Of a stretch of 64,000 nt of DNA, positions 1 through 8,815 are shown piece after piece. This DNA is from Promicromonospora sp. Populi. GTDB lineage: Bacteria > Actinomycetota > Actinomycetes > Actinomycetales > Cellulomonadaceae. The stretch's first letter is position 1. Each line of letters starts with the position of its first letter. Under the pieces are notes generated by a model. The model searched no databases, was not told the origin of the DNA, and saw only the letters and a list, made by a program, of their open reading frames with translations. The position numbers and the translations under genes were made by a program. The DNA is taken from the NCBI RefSeq assembly GCF_041081105.1, contig NZ_CP163528.1, forward strand, positions 3,286,001 to 3,350,000. The letters run 5' to 3'.

Positions 1-746
1 ACCACGCCTCGCTGCGACGGCGGCAGGATGTCACCCCGCACGCTCACGAAGATCCCGCCGTCGCGGACAGCCGCCAGCGAAGGGGCGCCCAGCGCCGCCG
101 CGTCGAGGACGCCGTCCACGCCCTGCGGCACGAACCGGCGCACCGCCTCGCTCAGTTCCTCGTCACGTGACACGAACCAGGTGGCGCCCAGACTGCGGAG
201 AAACTCCTCGTCCTCAGGCCGTCCCTGCGCGACGATCCGCACCCCGCGTGTCCGGGCCAACTCGACGGCGTAACCGCCAACGGCCCCGGCGGCGCCCGTA
301 ACAAGCAAGCTGTCGCGGGGGCGTAGCGGGAGGTGGTCCAGGGCCAGCGAGGCGGTCATCGCGTTGAGCGGGATCGTCGCCGCGAGCGTCAGATCCATCC
401 CCTCCGGCGCGGGGGCTATGGAGTTGAGGTTGGTCACAAGGTATTCGGCCTGGGCCTTCGTCGGACGGAACACGGGGGCATCGAACGCGATCACCGGTGT
501 TCCGACCGTCAGGTCGACACCAGGGCCGACCGCGTCGATCGTCCCCGCAGCGTCCAGGCCGAGACCGGTGTAGTCGACCTCCTCCAAGGGTGTGAAGGCC
601 CCCGTCCACACCGCGGCGTCGGCGGGATTGAGCGCGGAGGCCGCGACCTTGATGCGGACCTCGAAGGGACCCGGTTGCGGGAGGGGAACCTCCACGACCT
701 CGACGGCCTCGGGTCCACCGATCTTCCTCACGACTGCTGCGCGCAT
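1..746 (-). CDS. NADP-dependent quinone/alcohol oxidoreductase (MDR), 3' end cut by window
   Basis: Medium-chain dehydrogenase/reductase of the zeta-crystallin (quinone oxidoreductase) type. It probably reduces a small electrophile or quinone with NADPH in the cytoplasm. The frame is open from ATG at 746 to the left edge (about 248 residues), so the C-terminus is missing. The N-terminal GroES-like half starts MRAAVVRKIGGPEAVEVVEV and contains the SALNPAD stretch. The Rossmann half carries VTGAAGAVGGYAVELAR, the nucleotide-binding glycine motif. No zinc-binding cysteines are seen. It lies downstream of an HxlR regulator on the same strand and has its own operator-like repeat, a common pairing for redox- or electrophile-induced reductases. 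The exact substrate cannot be read from sequence. Confidence 0.85.
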   Translation of the reverse strand, partial: MRAAVVRKIGGPEAVEVVEVPLPQPGPFEVRIKVAASALNPADAAVWTGAFTPLEEVDYTGLGLDAAGTIDAVGPGVDLTVGTPVIAFDAPVFRPTKAQAEYLVTNLNSIAPAPEGMDLTLAATIPLNAMTASLALDHLPLRPRDSLLVTGAAGAVGGYAVELARTRGVRIVAQGRPEDEEFLRSLGATWFVSRDEELSEAVRRFVPQGVDGVLDAAALGAPSLAAVRDGGIFVSVRGDILPPSQRGV

Positions 747-796
747 GATTTTCACTCTTCCCGTTGCGTACTTGAACGATACGAACGCTAGGAGAG

Positions 797-837
797 TTAC
801 GATCGATTCGTAAGTAGGCACTTTGAAGTGCGTTACA
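797..837 (+). promoter_or_regulatory. Operator-like repeat, copy A (MDR promoter)
   Basis: Two adjacent imperfect palindromes: TTACGATCGATTCGTAA at 797-813 and GCACTTTGAAGTGC at 818-831. The whole block recurs in inverted orientation at 1334-1376, upstream of the HxlR gene. Placed 51 bp upstream of the oxidoreductase start, it is a good candidate for the HxlR binding site. Confidence 0.6.
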
Positions 838-904
838 CCCTGATCGGCGGCGGTCGTCCTGGTCGAGCGAAGGCAGGCAGCCCGCGCGGGCACTTCCGTT
901 GTCG

Positions 905-1315
905 TTACCGGTCGGTCGCCCCGGTGTCGTAACGTGCACGCGCCTCGTCGACCTCATCGGTCTTGTCGACGGCCCAGTCGCGTACTTGGGACAGCAGGCC
1001 GTACAAGCCTTGCCCGAGCTGGGTCAGCTCGTAGTCGACACGCAAGGGCACAGTCGGCGTGACCGTACGTCTTACGATGCCGTCGCGCTCGAGCATGCGC
1101 AGGGTTTGGGTGAGCATCTTCTGGCTGACACCGGGGATCTCTCGGCTGATGTGGCTGTATCGCATCACATCGCCGTGTGACCCGAGGGTGCACATCGTCA
1201 GGCTGACCCACCGATTGCTGATCGTCGAGAGCAACGCCACCGCGGGACAGTCACGCATGTACGCCTCGTAGGTGCCGGGCTCGATCTGACGTGCCTGCTT
1301 CGCTGTGGTGGCCAT
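905..1315 (-). CDS. HxlR-family winged-helix transcriptional regulator
   Basis: A 136-residue HxlR/DUF24-type winged-helix regulator. Visible features are the early cysteine in MRDCPAVALLSTISNRW, the recognition-helix region EIPGVSQKMLTQTLRMLERDG and the wing VPLRVDYELTQLG, all typical of the family, which often senses electrophiles or redox state through the N-terminal cysteine. I chose ATG at 1315 rather than a TTG at 1339 because the latter lies inside the operator-like repeat. The gene lies upstream of the quinone oxidoreductase on the same strand. Copies of one operator-like block sit in front of both genes, so autoregulation plus control of the reductase is the likely arrangement. Confidence 0.9.
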   Translation of the reverse strand: MATTAKQARQIEPGTYEAYMRDCPAVALLSTISNRWVSLTMCTLGSHGDVMRYSHISREIPGVSQKMLTQTLRMLERDGIVRRTVTPTVPLRVDYELTQLGQGLYGLLSQVRDWAVDKTDEVDEARARYDTGATDR

Positions 1316-1333
1316 CCGTCCATCCCGTCGGGA

Positions 1334-1376
1334 GTGCAACGCACTAGAGAGTACCTACTTCCGAATCGATCGTAAC
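1334..1376 (-). promoter_or_regulatory. Operator-like repeat, copy B (hxlR promoter)
   Basis: Read on the minus strand this block closely matches 797-837: TTACGATCGATTCG, then AAGTAGG, then an ACT/AGTGCGTT arm. It ends 18 bp upstream of the ATG at 1315, a position suited to autorepression by the HxlR protein. Confidence 0.6.
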
Positions 1377-1414
1377 CCACCTGTGGTTCGCGGCTCTGCT
1401 GAAGATCTGACGAC

Positions 1415-1449
1415 GAGCGGGTCTCGACCGAACCGGTCAAGACCCGCTC
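1415..1449 (-). terminator. Hairpin downstream of ycnI-like gene
   Basis: Perfect 10-bp arms GAGCGGGTCT (1415-1424) and AGACCCGCTC (1440-1449) enclose a second short stem, GACCG/CGGTC. It sits just past the stop of the YcnI-type gene on the minus strand and before the hxlR promoter. No strong T-run follows. Confidence 0.55.
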
Positions 1450-1481
1450 TGGATCAGCCTGACGGCAGGGCTAGCGGAACG

Positions 1482-2198
1482 TCACGCCTTGCGACGAGTG
1501 ACGAACACCGCGCCGAGCGCCGCGGCCCCGAGCACCAGCCCGGCGCCCCCGAGCCAGCGGCCCACGGTGTCGACGGCGGGTCCGTCGTCGGCCACCGCAC
1601 CCTCCTCGGCTGCCGCCTCCGCAGGTGCGGCGCCGTGCGCGCCCTCGGCCGAGGCCGCGGTCGTCGTGAACGCGGGCGCGGGAGCCTCCGGCTCCCCGCC
1701 GTCGTCCGTGGCGAGGTCGTCCCAGTCGACGACGGCTCCGTCGCTGTACGTCTGGTGGGCGGGGAGCACCACCTCGGTGCCTTCCTCGGGCAGCGCGCCG
1801 GCATAGATGGTGAAGTCCTGGTACTCGTCCGGCGGGACCTCGTAGCCCTCCTGGGCCGTCCAGGTCACCCGCGCGGGCGCCTCGTCGACCGTCGCGCCCT
1901 CGACCTCGAACGGCTCGTCGAGGTCCTCGATCTCGACCTCGACGTCCCAGCCGGGCAGGCTGCGCGGCATCACGAAGAGGAGCGGGGTGTCGGTGGGCAG
2001 GTCCACGACGAGCTGCGTGGTGGACTCGGTGTCGGACTCCGTCGGTACCCGGAACGTCAGTGGGGTGTAGCTCTCGGCGGCGGTCGAGTCGGGGGTCACG
2101 CTGACGTGGGCGTACGCCACGGTGGGCAGCAGTACCAGGACTGCGGTTGCGGGGACTGCCGCGAGAAGGCGGCGGGCGGGCAGGCTGAAGCGAGTCAT
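1482..2198 (-). CDS. YcnI/DUF1775 family exported protein
   Basis: A 238-residue exported protein. The signal peptide (about residues 1-30, hydrophobic core LLAAVPATAVLVLLPTVAYA) is cleaved before a His (AHVSV). In YcnI proteins this mature N-terminal His is part of a monohistidine copper site. The DUF1775 beta domain follows, then an Ala/Pro/Glu-rich linker and a C-terminal transmembrane helix with an RRK anchor. Known members act in periplasmic copper handling. The neighbour upstream is a polytopic membrane protein, compatible with a small metal-handling operon. The start ATG has AAGGAC about ten bases upstream. Copper binding is inferred from the family. Confidence 0.85.
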   Translation of the reverse strand: MTRFSLPARRLLAAVPATAVLVLLPTVAYAHVSVTPDSTAAESYTPLTFRVPTESDTESTTQLVVDLPTDTPLLFVMPRSLPGWDVEVEIEDLDEPFEVEGATVDEAPARVTWTAQEGYEVPPDEYQDFTIYAGALPEEGTEVVLPAHQTYSDGAVVDWDDLATDDGGEPEAPAPAFTTTAASAEGAHGAAPAEAAAEEGAVADDGPAVDTVGRWLGGAGLVLGAAALGAVFVTRRKA

Positions 2199-2262
2199 GT
2201 GTGCTCGGTCCTTTGATTCGAGGGGTGGTGGGCGTACGACGACGCACCCCCGCCCAAATCCG

Positions 2263-2898
2263 TCAGGCCGCGAGGCGCATCACCAGGGCCGACGACGGCG
2301 GCCCGCGCTCCGGCGCGACGTGCACGTCCACGGAGACCACCGGCACGTCGAGTGCCGCCGACGCCGGGACGCGGCCAATCACGGGGAGCCACAGCGGCGC
2401 AACCGCGAAGGTCCGGACCAGCCACGCCGCGAGCAGCCAGACCCCACGCTCGACCCCGACTAGCAGCGCCACGGTCACCACGGTCGCCAGGACGTGCCAA
2501 GCGAGCATGCCCAGGTCGATCGCAGCAGCCTCGGCCCCGGCGCACGTCTCGTACGCGAGCGGCCCGGCGGCGGGATAGCCCAGGTGCGCGTGCGCCCCGG
2601 TGCGCGCCCCGCCGTCGGACAGGAGCGGTGCGGCACAGCCGCCACCCAAGAATGAGAATGCCCGGTGCAGGGCGTACTGGCCGAGGCCGACGAGGGCGAG
2701 GCCGCCCGGCCAGCGGATCTGCCGCCGCACGGCGACCGCGGTGACCACGAGCAGCAGGGCGCCGAGCAGCGCTACCGCCTCGGCCGGCGGTACGTGCCCG
2801 CCCGCCTCGAGGTGCGCGCCCAGGGCGAGCCCGAGCACGACCGCCGCCCAGAGGAGCGCGCGGCCGAAGCCCACAGCTCCCGAGGACGGCGTCAGCAC
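2263..2898 (-). CDS. Polytopic membrane protein of unknown function
   Basis: Not recognised as a named family. It is about 211 residues with roughly four hydrophobic segments (ALLWAAVVLGLALG, AVALLGALLLVVTAVAV, LGMLAWHVLATVVTVALLVG, WLLAAWLVRTFAVAPLW) and a central loop with two Cys (GGGCAAP, YETCAG) and several His. It precedes the YcnI-type gene on the same strand with about 65 bp between them, so the two may be cotranscribed, and a metal-related role is possible. I prefer the GTG at 2898 because a TAGGGT -10-like box lies seven bases upstream, as in leaderless actinobacterial genes. A GTG at 2937 is the alternative. Confidence 0.65.
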   Translation of the reverse strand: MLTPSSGAVGFGRALLWAAVVLGLALGAHLEAGGHVPPAEAVALLGALLLVVTAVAVRRQIRWPGGLALVGLGQYALHRAFSFLGGGCAAPLLSDGGARTGAHAHLGYPAAGPLAYETCAGAEAAAIDLGMLAWHVLATVVTVALLVGVERGVWLLAAWLVRTFAVAPLWLPVIGRVPASAALDVPVVSVDVHVAPERGPPSSALVMRLAA

Positions 2899-2971
2899 AG
2901 GACAGACCCTAGCGCCGCAGGCACCCGAACGGACCACCCCTGCGCCCCTTGCACTGAGGGCCGAGCCAGTT

Positions 2972-3649
2972 CTATCCGGACGCTTCCTCGGACGCGACCG
3001 AGGGCGACTCCACCGGCTGCGGCGTCACGTCGGCGACGGGAACGCACCCCTCACGGTTCTGAAGCGGCTGGTCCTCGCTGAGGACCACCTGGTCCGCCGG
3101 GTAGGGCGCCTCGTAGTCCTCGCCCACGAGCAGGTCGACAGACGTGCCGGTGCGCGCGTCCAGCACGAACCGCACGTTCGGAAGATGCTGGGCGAGCGTG
3201 TACGCCGCGACGACACCCCGCGTACCGAACCGCAGCTCCGAGACGACCACCTGCGCGCCCTCGAAGTTGTCAAGGTCGATCACCACGAACCCGCGCTCGG
3301 TCAGGTCCGTCGCGAAGGCGGCCGCGGCGCCGACCTCGCCGCCCACCGTGGACACCGCGCTGGCGTTGAACACTCGTACCTGGATGTCCGAGTAGGCGAT
3401 CGGGAGGGCGCCGTCGGGCTGCCCCTCGACCTCTGGCAGGCAGGGCACCGGGTAGGTCTCCTGCTCGGCCGCACCCACCGTGGTGAACGGCCGGTTGAAC
3501 GGGGAGCTGATCGCGCCGGAGTAGACCGCCAGCGCGAAGATCCCGCAGACCGCCAGGAACGCGATGAGCACACCGAAGACCACGGCCTGGCGCTCGTGCT
3601 CGCGGCGCCGGCGCTCTACGCGCGCCTGGTCGTATCCGGGGGATGTCAC
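2972..3649 (-). CDS. LytR C-terminal (LytR_C) domain membrane protein
   Basis: A 225-residue protein with a short basic N-terminus (RVERRRREHERQA), one transmembrane helix (about residues 22-46) and an extracellular LytR_C domain. The domain core IQVRVFNASAVSTVGGEVG and later FGTRGVVAAYTLAQHLP match the family, which accompanies LytR-CpsA-Psr cell-wall ligases. No LCP catalytic domain is present, so it is a stand-alone accessory domain exposed at the cell surface. It begins with GTG at 3649 and lies 19 bp downstream of a small conserved gene on the same strand. Confidence 0.85.
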   Translation of the reverse strand: MTSPGYDQARVERRRREHERQAVVFGVLIAFLAVCGIFALAVYSGAISSPFNRPFTTVGAAEQETYPVPCLPEVEGQPDGALPIAYSDIQVRVFNASAVSTVGGEVGAAAAFATDLTERGFVVIDLDNFEGAQVVVSELRFGTRGVVAAYTLAQHLPNVRFVLDARTGTSVDLLVGEDYEAPYPADQVVLSEDQPLQNREGCVPVADVTPQPVESPSVASEEASG

Positions 3650-3668
3650 GCGACGAACCTACCTGAGG

Positions 3669-3965
3669 TCAACGGATGATGAGCACGCGTGCGTGCAGGA
3701 CTGGACGTTGCTGGAGGGCGGCGCGCACAGCGCGGTGCAGCCCGTCCTCAAGGTAAAGAGTGCCCTCGTACTCGACGACGTGTGCGAATAAGTCACCGTA
3801 GAACGTGGAGTCTTCCGCCAGGAGCGTATCGAGGTCGAGCGTGCGCTTTGTTGTCACCAGCTCGTCGAGCCGTACCTGGCGGGGCGGCACGTCGACCCAG
3901 TCGCGCGTGCGCGACCGTCCGTGCTCGGGGTACGGGCGGCCGTCCCCTACGGCCTTGAAGATCAT
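3669..3965 (-). CDS. Small conserved actinobacterial protein (ParB-like/VapB-annotated type)
   Basis: A 98-residue protein starting MIFKAVGDGRPYPEHG, with the distinctive stretch WVDVPPRQVRLDELVTTKR and EGTLYLEDGLHRAVRAALQQ. The ED-GxHR pattern resembles ParB-like nuclease-fold proteins. Homologues beside LytR_C genes in actinobacteria are often labelled VapB-type antitoxins, but no PIN-domain toxin is present here, so I do not assign that function. The short start at 3965 is chosen because the upstream extension lacks conservation-like sequence. Probably cotranscribed with the LytR_C gene. Confidence 0.7.
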   Translation of the reverse strand: MIFKAVGDGRPYPEHGRSRTRDWVDVPPRQVRLDELVTTKRTLDLDTLLAEDSTFYGDLFAHVVEYEGTLYLEDGLHRAVRAALQQRPVLHARVLIIR

Positions 3966-4093
3966 CGGTCCATCCTCACTGGACTCGGCGGTGCACGGCC
4001 CGGGAGCGGCGGTGAGAACCCTGCCTGCTGACACCGGACGGCGTCCCGAACCCTACCGGAACGCGCGGATGGAAGACAGTCGGGACAAACGGG

Positions 4094-5752
4094 TCAGACG
4101 CCCGGTACGTCCCGCCGCCGGAACCCCACAAAGGCGAGCGCGAACAGCACGACGGCAACCCCGCCCAGGCCCCACATGTGTGACACCTCGACCGACTCAA
4201 GCATTGGGTTGCCGACCCACCAGAACGGCGAGATGCCGCGCGCCCAGTCCGGCAGGTCGAACAGGTCGGCGAACATGCCCACGACGAACATGTAGCCGAA
4301 CAGCACCCAGGTGATTCCGGTAGCCCTCGGCACCCAGGCATAGAGCGCGGCCGCTACCGCGACGACCACCGCGAGCGCCGGCAGGTACGCGAGGCTCAGC
4401 TCGAGATACTCGCGGAACGCGATGTCGTCGTATCCGGTCGACGCCGCGCCGAGCCACAGCGCGAGCGGACCGCTGACCTGGACCAGCAGGGTCCCCAGCA
4501 GCGTGATGGCCAGGGAGGATCCGAGCCAGCGCCGCCGGGACACCGGTGCCGCCAGTGCGAGCTCGGTCAGCCCGGCCTCCTCCTCGCCCTTGACCCGGAG
4601 CGACGACGCGATCGCGTAGGCCGCGGCGCCCGCCGCGATGTACAGGCCGAAGATCCCGAGGAAGGTCCGCACCAGGTCCTCGCCGCTGCCGAGGAGAGCG
4701 GCGTACATGGGGTTGCTCTCGACTGCCTCCAGCATGTTCGGCACCTCCCGGATGATGGTGCCGGAGGCGAGCCACATCACGCCGAGGCCGAACCCGGTCC
4801 AGAGCAGGGCGCTCCGCTGCTGCACCAGGGCGAGCGAGACGGGGCCGGTGAGCGTGGGCCGGGCGTCTGCGCGACCCTTGCGCACCGCTACCAGCCCGGA
4901 GGCGTAGTCGCGGCGAGACCCCAGGAAGGCCGCCAGGAGGATCAGCAGGATCACCGCCGCCAGGCACAGGCCGAGCGGCCATAGCCGCAGGTCGACGAAG
5001 ACCCGTGTCTGCTGGACCCATGCGATCGGCGAGAGCCAGGACAGGGCGCTGCCGTGCAGTTCCTGGATGTCGCCCAGGGCGCGCAGCAGGAAGGCTGCGC
5101 CGAGCACGGCGAACGAGAGACCGATGGCGCCCCGCCCGTGCTCGTAGGCCTGCGCGGCGACGAGTGCCACGGCCCCGAAGACGAGCGCCCCGAGCGCGAT
5201 CGAGAACGTCATCGCGAAGGACTGGGTGGCGTCGAGGTCCTGCGCGGCGAGCACGGCCCCGGTCGTCAGGGCGATCACGACGTTCATGATCAGGACGAGG
5301 AGCAGCGCCGCCACGGACGGCGCGTGCCGGCCCACGATGCCGGCCCGGACCAGCTCGGACCGGCTGCTCTCCTCCTCGGACCGCGTGTGGCGCACGATCT
5401 GCAGGATGCTCATCACGGCCAGGGTGAGCACTATCCAGAGGCTGAGCTCGTTGGCCACCGCCGGACCGGGCTGGTAGTTGTCGAGGCCGTATCCCGGCCC
5501 CGACATCGAGATCATGGCGGGCGACGAGAGGAGGACGGACCGCGCCTCGCGCGCCTGGGCGTCGTCGGCGAGCACGAGGTACTCACCGAGCCCGCCCGCG
5601 TAGAGCAGCGTGACGCCGACGGTCCACCAGAGGATCCGCATGCGGTCCCGGCGGAGCATGAACCGCAGCAGCTTTCCTGTCCCGGCGAGGGTTGAGCCGA
5701 ACGCCGGACGAGCCAGGACCGGGTCCGACGGCGTCGCGACGGCCGCGCTCAT
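4094..5752 (-). CDS. ABC transporter permease, polyketide/antibiotic exporter type
   Basis: A 552-residue polytopic permease with about twelve hydrophobic segments in two halves of six, each with a large external loop, as in the ABC exporter permeases annotated as polyketide-antibiotic exporters. The N-terminus [16 protein letters not shown] and the second-half [12 protein letters not shown] are the paired cytoplasmic entry motifs. The ATG at 5752 overlaps the stop of the ATPase gene (ATGA), so the two are translationally coupled. With the upstream TetR gene it forms a three-gene drug- or metabolite-efflux operon. The substrate is unknown. Confidence 0.9.
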   Translation of the reverse strand: MSAAVATPSDPVLARPAFGSTLAGTGKLLRFMLRRDRMRILWWTVGVTLLYAGGLGEYLVLADDAQAREARSVLLSSPAMISMSGPGYGLDNYQPGPAVANELSLWIVLTLAVMSILQIVRHTRSEEESSRSELVRAGIVGRHAPSVAALLLVLIMNVVIALTTGAVLAAQDLDATQSFAMTFSIALGALVFGAVALVAAQAYEHGRGAIGLSFAVLGAAFLLRALGDIQELHGSALSWLSPIAWVQQTRVFVDLRLWPLGLCLAAVILLILLAAFLGSRRDYASGLVAVRKGRADARPTLTGPVSLALVQQRSALLWTGFGLGVMWLASGTIIREVPNMLEAVESNPMYAALLGSGEDLVRTFLGIFGLYIAAGAAAYAIASSLRVKGEEEAGLTELALAAPVSRRRWLGSSLAITLLGTLLVQVSGPLALWLGAASTGYDDIAFREYLELSLAYLPALAVVVAVAAALYAWVPRATGITWVLFGYMFVVGMFADLFDLPDWARGISPFWWVGNPMLESVEVSHMWGLGGVAVVLFALAFVGFRRRDVPGV

Positions 5753-6756
5753 CGCGCACCGGCCTTCTTGGCCGGCGCGCCGTTCGCCGACGACGACGCG
5801 GCCTCGGCGGCCACGACGTCGGCGTCGAGCACGTCGCCGTAGTGGCGCATGAACAGCTCCTCCAGCGACGGCGGGGTCGCGGTGAAGCTGCGCACGTCCA
5901 GCACGGTGACGGCGGACAGCACGGCGCCGATCTGCGCGTTGTCGGCGTCGAACGTGATCCGCGTGCCGCCGTCGGAAGCCGTGGTGACCAGGTCGTGGAC
6001 GCCGGGCAGGGCCGCGACCGCCGACGGGTCGCCGCCCACCAGCGCCGTCACGTTCGTGCGGGTGAGGTGCCGCAGCTCGTCGAGCGTGCCCGACTCGACG
6101 TCGGTCCCGTTGCGGATGATGGTCACGGTGTCGCACACCTTCTCGACCTCGGACAGGATGTGGCTGCTCAGCAGCACGGACTTGCCGGCGTCCTTGGCCT
6201 CGCGGATGTACTCCGTGAACACCGCCTCCATGAGGGGGTCCAGGCCGGAGGTGGGCTCATCGAGGATGTACAGCTCGGCATCGGACAGGAATGCCGCGAC
6301 CAGCGCAACCTTCTGCCGGTTGCCCTTGGAGTAGGTGCGTGCCTTCTTGCGCGGGTCCAGCTCGAACCGCTCCAGCAGCTCGGCCTTGCGCGCCCTGAGC
6401 CGCGCCTTGTCGCTGCCGTCGTTCAGCCGGATCAGATAGTCGATGCACTCGCCGCCGGTCAGGTTGGGCCACAGGCTCACGTCGCCGGGGACGTAGGTGA
6501 TCCGTCCGTGCAGCGCGACGGCGTCCCGCCACACGTCGCCGCCGAACAGTCGCGCAGAGCCCGAGCTTGCGCGCAGCAGCCCGAGCAGCACGCGGATGGC
6601 CGTGGACTTGCCGGCTCCGTTCGGGCCCAGGAAGCCGCGGACCTCGCCCGGCTGGACGGTCAGGTTCAGGCCGTCGAGCGCCTTGACGGTGCCGAACGAC
6701 TTGTGCAGGTCACGGATCTCGATCGCGGGTACCGCGGTCGGCGTAGTGCTGGTCAT
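5749..6756 (-). CDS. ABC transporter ATP-binding protein
   Basis: A 335-residue ATPase for the adjacent permease. Walker A is GPNGAGKST, the signature region is [16 protein letters not shown], Walker B is [13 protein letters not shown], followed by [15 protein letters not shown] with the H-loop His. The signature is SKGNRQK instead of LSGGQ, a known variation in this drug-exporter subfamily. A C-terminal extension of about 100 residues ends in the usual [14 protein letters not shown] at 6756 overlaps the tetR stop and its own stop overlaps the permease start, so all three genes are coupled. Confidence 0.92.
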   Translation of the reverse strand: MTSTTPTAVPAIEIRDLHKSFGTVKALDGLNLTVQPGEVRGFLGPNGAGKSTAIRVLLGLLRASSGSARLFGGDVWRDAVALHGRITYVPGDVSLWPNLTGGECIDYLIRLNDGSDKARLRARKAELLERFELDPRKKARTYSKGNRQKVALVAAFLSDAELYILDEPTSGLDPLMEAVFTEYIREAKDAGKSVLLSSHILSEVEKVCDTVTIIRNGTDVESGTLDELRHLTRTNVTALVGGDPSAVAALPGVHDLVTTASDGGTRITFDADNAQIGAVLSAVTVLDVRSFTATPPSLEELFMRHYGDVLDADVVAAEAASSSANGAPAKKAGAR

Positions 6757-7460
6757 GGGTCGGTTCGCTCTCTGGCGTCGGGGTCCGGCACGTACGTGAG
6801 GTATTCGTCGAGCATGCGTCGGGACGTGAGGTATCCCTCGGTGAACAGCTCCATCATTGGCAGGTAGGCGTTTGTGAAGTAGCCGCGGACGATCCCCACG
6901 AGGTCGGCGGGGTCCGACGGCGGGCTGAGGGTCACCTCGAGCAGCAGCGCACCGAGCGAGGAGAGCGTGAGGTAGCGCGCCCGCGCGGCCTCGTCGCGGC
7001 TGGGCACGATCAGGCCCGCGGCGACGCCGTCCCGGCTGTAGCCCTCCGCGTCGGCGAGCATGTGGCTGATGAACTCCCGGGCCAGCGGGCCGCCGTCCTG
7101 CATGGACCGCAGGATGTACCCGACCAGCGGTGCGTTCTCCTCGACGGCCGCGAACCGGTGGAAGAAGCTCTGGTCCGCCGCGGCGGCAGCGATGTTCTCC
7201 TGCTTGAGCCGGCGGATCGTGGCCAGCAGGTACTCGTCGCACTCGGCACGGAGCTTGTCCTTGGAGCCGAAGTGGTGCATCACCAGGCCGGCGCTCACCC
7301 CGGCGTCGGACGCGATGGCGCGCACCGGGGCGCCGAAGCCGTCTACCGCGAACCGGCGCACCGCGGCGTCGCGGATCCGGGCGCGCGCGGTGCGGTCGGC
7401 ATCCTCGTCGCCGGCAGTGCCGGCACTGCCTGGACCCCGGGCTGAACGCATGTTCAACAT
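6753..7460 (-). CDS. TetR-family repressor of the ABC exporter
   Basis: A 235-residue TetR-type regulator. The helix-turn-helix spans about residues 25-70 ([15 protein letters not shown], then [15 protein letters not shown]) and the rest is a ligand-binding helical domain. It is the first gene of an operon with the ABC ATPase and permease, so it most likely represses its own operon and is released by an exported compound. No Shine-Dalgarno precedes ATG 7460 and a palindrome overlaps the start, which suggests a leaderless autorepressed transcript. An internal ATG at 7451 is an alternative start. Confidence 0.9.
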   Translation of the reverse strand: MLNMRSARGPGSAGTAGDEDADRTARARIRDAAVRRFAVDGFGAPVRAIASDAGVSAGLVMHHFGSKDKLRAECDEYLLATIRRLKQENIAAAAADQSFFHRFAAVEENAPLVGYILRSMQDGGPLAREFISHMLADAEGYSRDGVAAGLIVPSRDEAARARYLTLSSLGALLLEVTLSPPSDPADLVGIVRGYFTNAYLPMMELFTEGYLTSRRMLDEYLTYVPDPDARERTDP

Positions 7461-7478
7461 GCTAACCACGTGTTCAGC
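7441..7478. promoter_or_regulatory. Palindromic TetR operator over the start codon
   Basis: GCATGTTCAACATGC (7448-7462) is a perfect palindrome around a central C and overlaps the tetR start. It is nested within outer arms GCTGAAC (7441-7447) and GTTCAGC (7472-7478). Position and symmetry fit an autoregulatory TetR site. Confidence 0.65.
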
Positions 7479-7501
7479 CCGGCGTCCACACCTGTGTGGG
7501 G

Positions 7502-8764
7502 TCAGCCCTCCGCGGTGCCGCGCCAGCGGCCGATAGTGCCCATGACGTGGTAGATCACCAGCGCCGCGGCCGTACCCAGGGCGATGCCGCCGAACTGCAG
7601 GTCGCCGGCGGTCCAGGTGAAGTTCGCGATGCCGATGACGAGCGGCACGGCCGCCGTCGTCAGGTTCACCGGGTCGGAGAAGTTGACCTTGCCCTGCACC
7701 CAGATGCGCGCGCCGAGAATGCCGATCATCCCGTAGAGCAGGGTCGTGACGCCGCCGAGCACACCCGCCGGAACGGTGTTGATCAGCGCGCCGAACTTGG
7801 GCGAGAGGCTGAGCACCAGCGCGCCGAAGGCGGCCACCCAGTACGCCGCCGTCGAGTACACGCGGGATGCCGCCATGACGCCGATGTTCTCCGCGTACGT
7901 CGTCGTGCCGGAACCGCCGCCCAGACCGGCGAGGGTGGTCGCGACGCCGTCGGCCAGGAGGGCACGGCCCGTCAGCGGGTCGTAGTTGCGCCCCGTCATC
8001 GCGGCGACGGACTTCACGTGGCCCACGTTCTCCGCGATGAGCACCAGCACCACCGGGAGGAACAGCCCGAGCACCGCCGGGTCGAACGTGGGCGTGGTGA
8101 ACTGCGGCAGGCCCACCCAGTCGGCCTGCTCGACGGCGGTGAGGTCGATCTCGCCGCGCAGGCTCGCGAACGCGTACCCGACAACAACCCCGAGCAGGAT
8201 CGCCAGCCGGCCCACGATGCCCCGGAACAGGACCTGGATCAGGATGATCGAGGCGAGGGTGACCACCGCCGTCAGCGGGGACTCCTGGAAGTTGGTCCAC
8301 GCCACCGGCGCCAGGTTGAGGCCGATCAGCGCCACGATCACACCCGTGACCACGGGCGGCATGACGATCTCGATCCAGCGCGACCCCGCGAAGTGCACCA
8401 CCGCGCCGACGATCGCCAGCAGCACGCCCGTGGCGAGGATTCCGCCCAGGGCAACGGACTGCCCGCCCGACGCCGTGGCCGCGAGGATCGGCGCGATGAA
8501 CGCGAAGCTCGACCCCAGGTAGCTAGGCAGCCGGTTGCCCGTGATGAGCAGGAAGGCGACGGTGCCGATCGCCGAGAAGAACAGCGTGGTACTGGGGTCG
8601 AAGTCCGTGAGGACCGGCACCAGGAACGTGGCGCTGAACATCGCGACGATGTGCTGCAGGCCGATCCCGATCGTGCGCGGCCAGCTCAACCGCTCGTCGG
8701 GGGCGACCACCTCACCGGGAGTGATCCGCGCACCATTGCCGTGCAGCTTCCAGCCGAGTCGCAT
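7502..8764 (-). CDS. NCS2-family uracil (nucleobase) permease
   Basis: A 420-residue integral membrane protein of the nucleobase-cation symporter 2 (UraA/PyrP) family. Visible signatures are IGIGLQHIVAMFSATFLVP at the start, the glutamate-bearing LIAENVGHVKSVA and GLGGGSGTTTYAENIGVMA, the nucleobase-binding region. It imports uracil or a related base with protons. The ATG at 8764 follows GAAGGAAAG, a strong ribosome binding site. It is a single gene here, while upp (uracil phosphoribosyltransferase), its metabolic partner, is 44 kb away in the same window. Confidence 0.9.
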   Translation of the reverse strand: MRLGWKLHGNGARITPGEVVAPDERLSWPRTIGIGLQHIVAMFSATFLVPVLTDFDPSTTLFFSAIGTVAFLLITGNRLPSYLGSSFAFIAPILAATASGGQSVALGGILATGVLLAIVGAVVHFAGSRWIEIVMPPVVTGVIVALIGLNLAPVAWTNFQESPLTAVVTLASIILIQVLFRGIVGRLAILLGVVVGYAFASLRGEIDLTAVEQADWVGLPQFTTPTFDPAVLGLFLPVVLVLIAENVGHVKSVAAMTGRNYDPLTGRALLADGVATTLAGLGGGSGTTTYAENIGVMAASRVYSTAAYWVAAFGALVLSLSPKFGALINTVPAGVLGGVTTLLYGMIGILGARIWVQGKVNFSDPVNLTTAAVPLVIGIANFTWTAGDLQFGGIALGTAAALVIYHVMGTIGRWRGTAEG

Positions 8765-8815
8765 GTGCTTTCCTTCAGATCGCAACGGGACCGAGTGTCG
8801 CGCGGATCATAGCGG

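Noticed and set aside
3669..3965. Type II antitoxin (VapB) assignment
   Set aside because: No PIN-domain toxin gene is adjacent and the sequence looks ParB-like; kept as conserved protein of unknown role.
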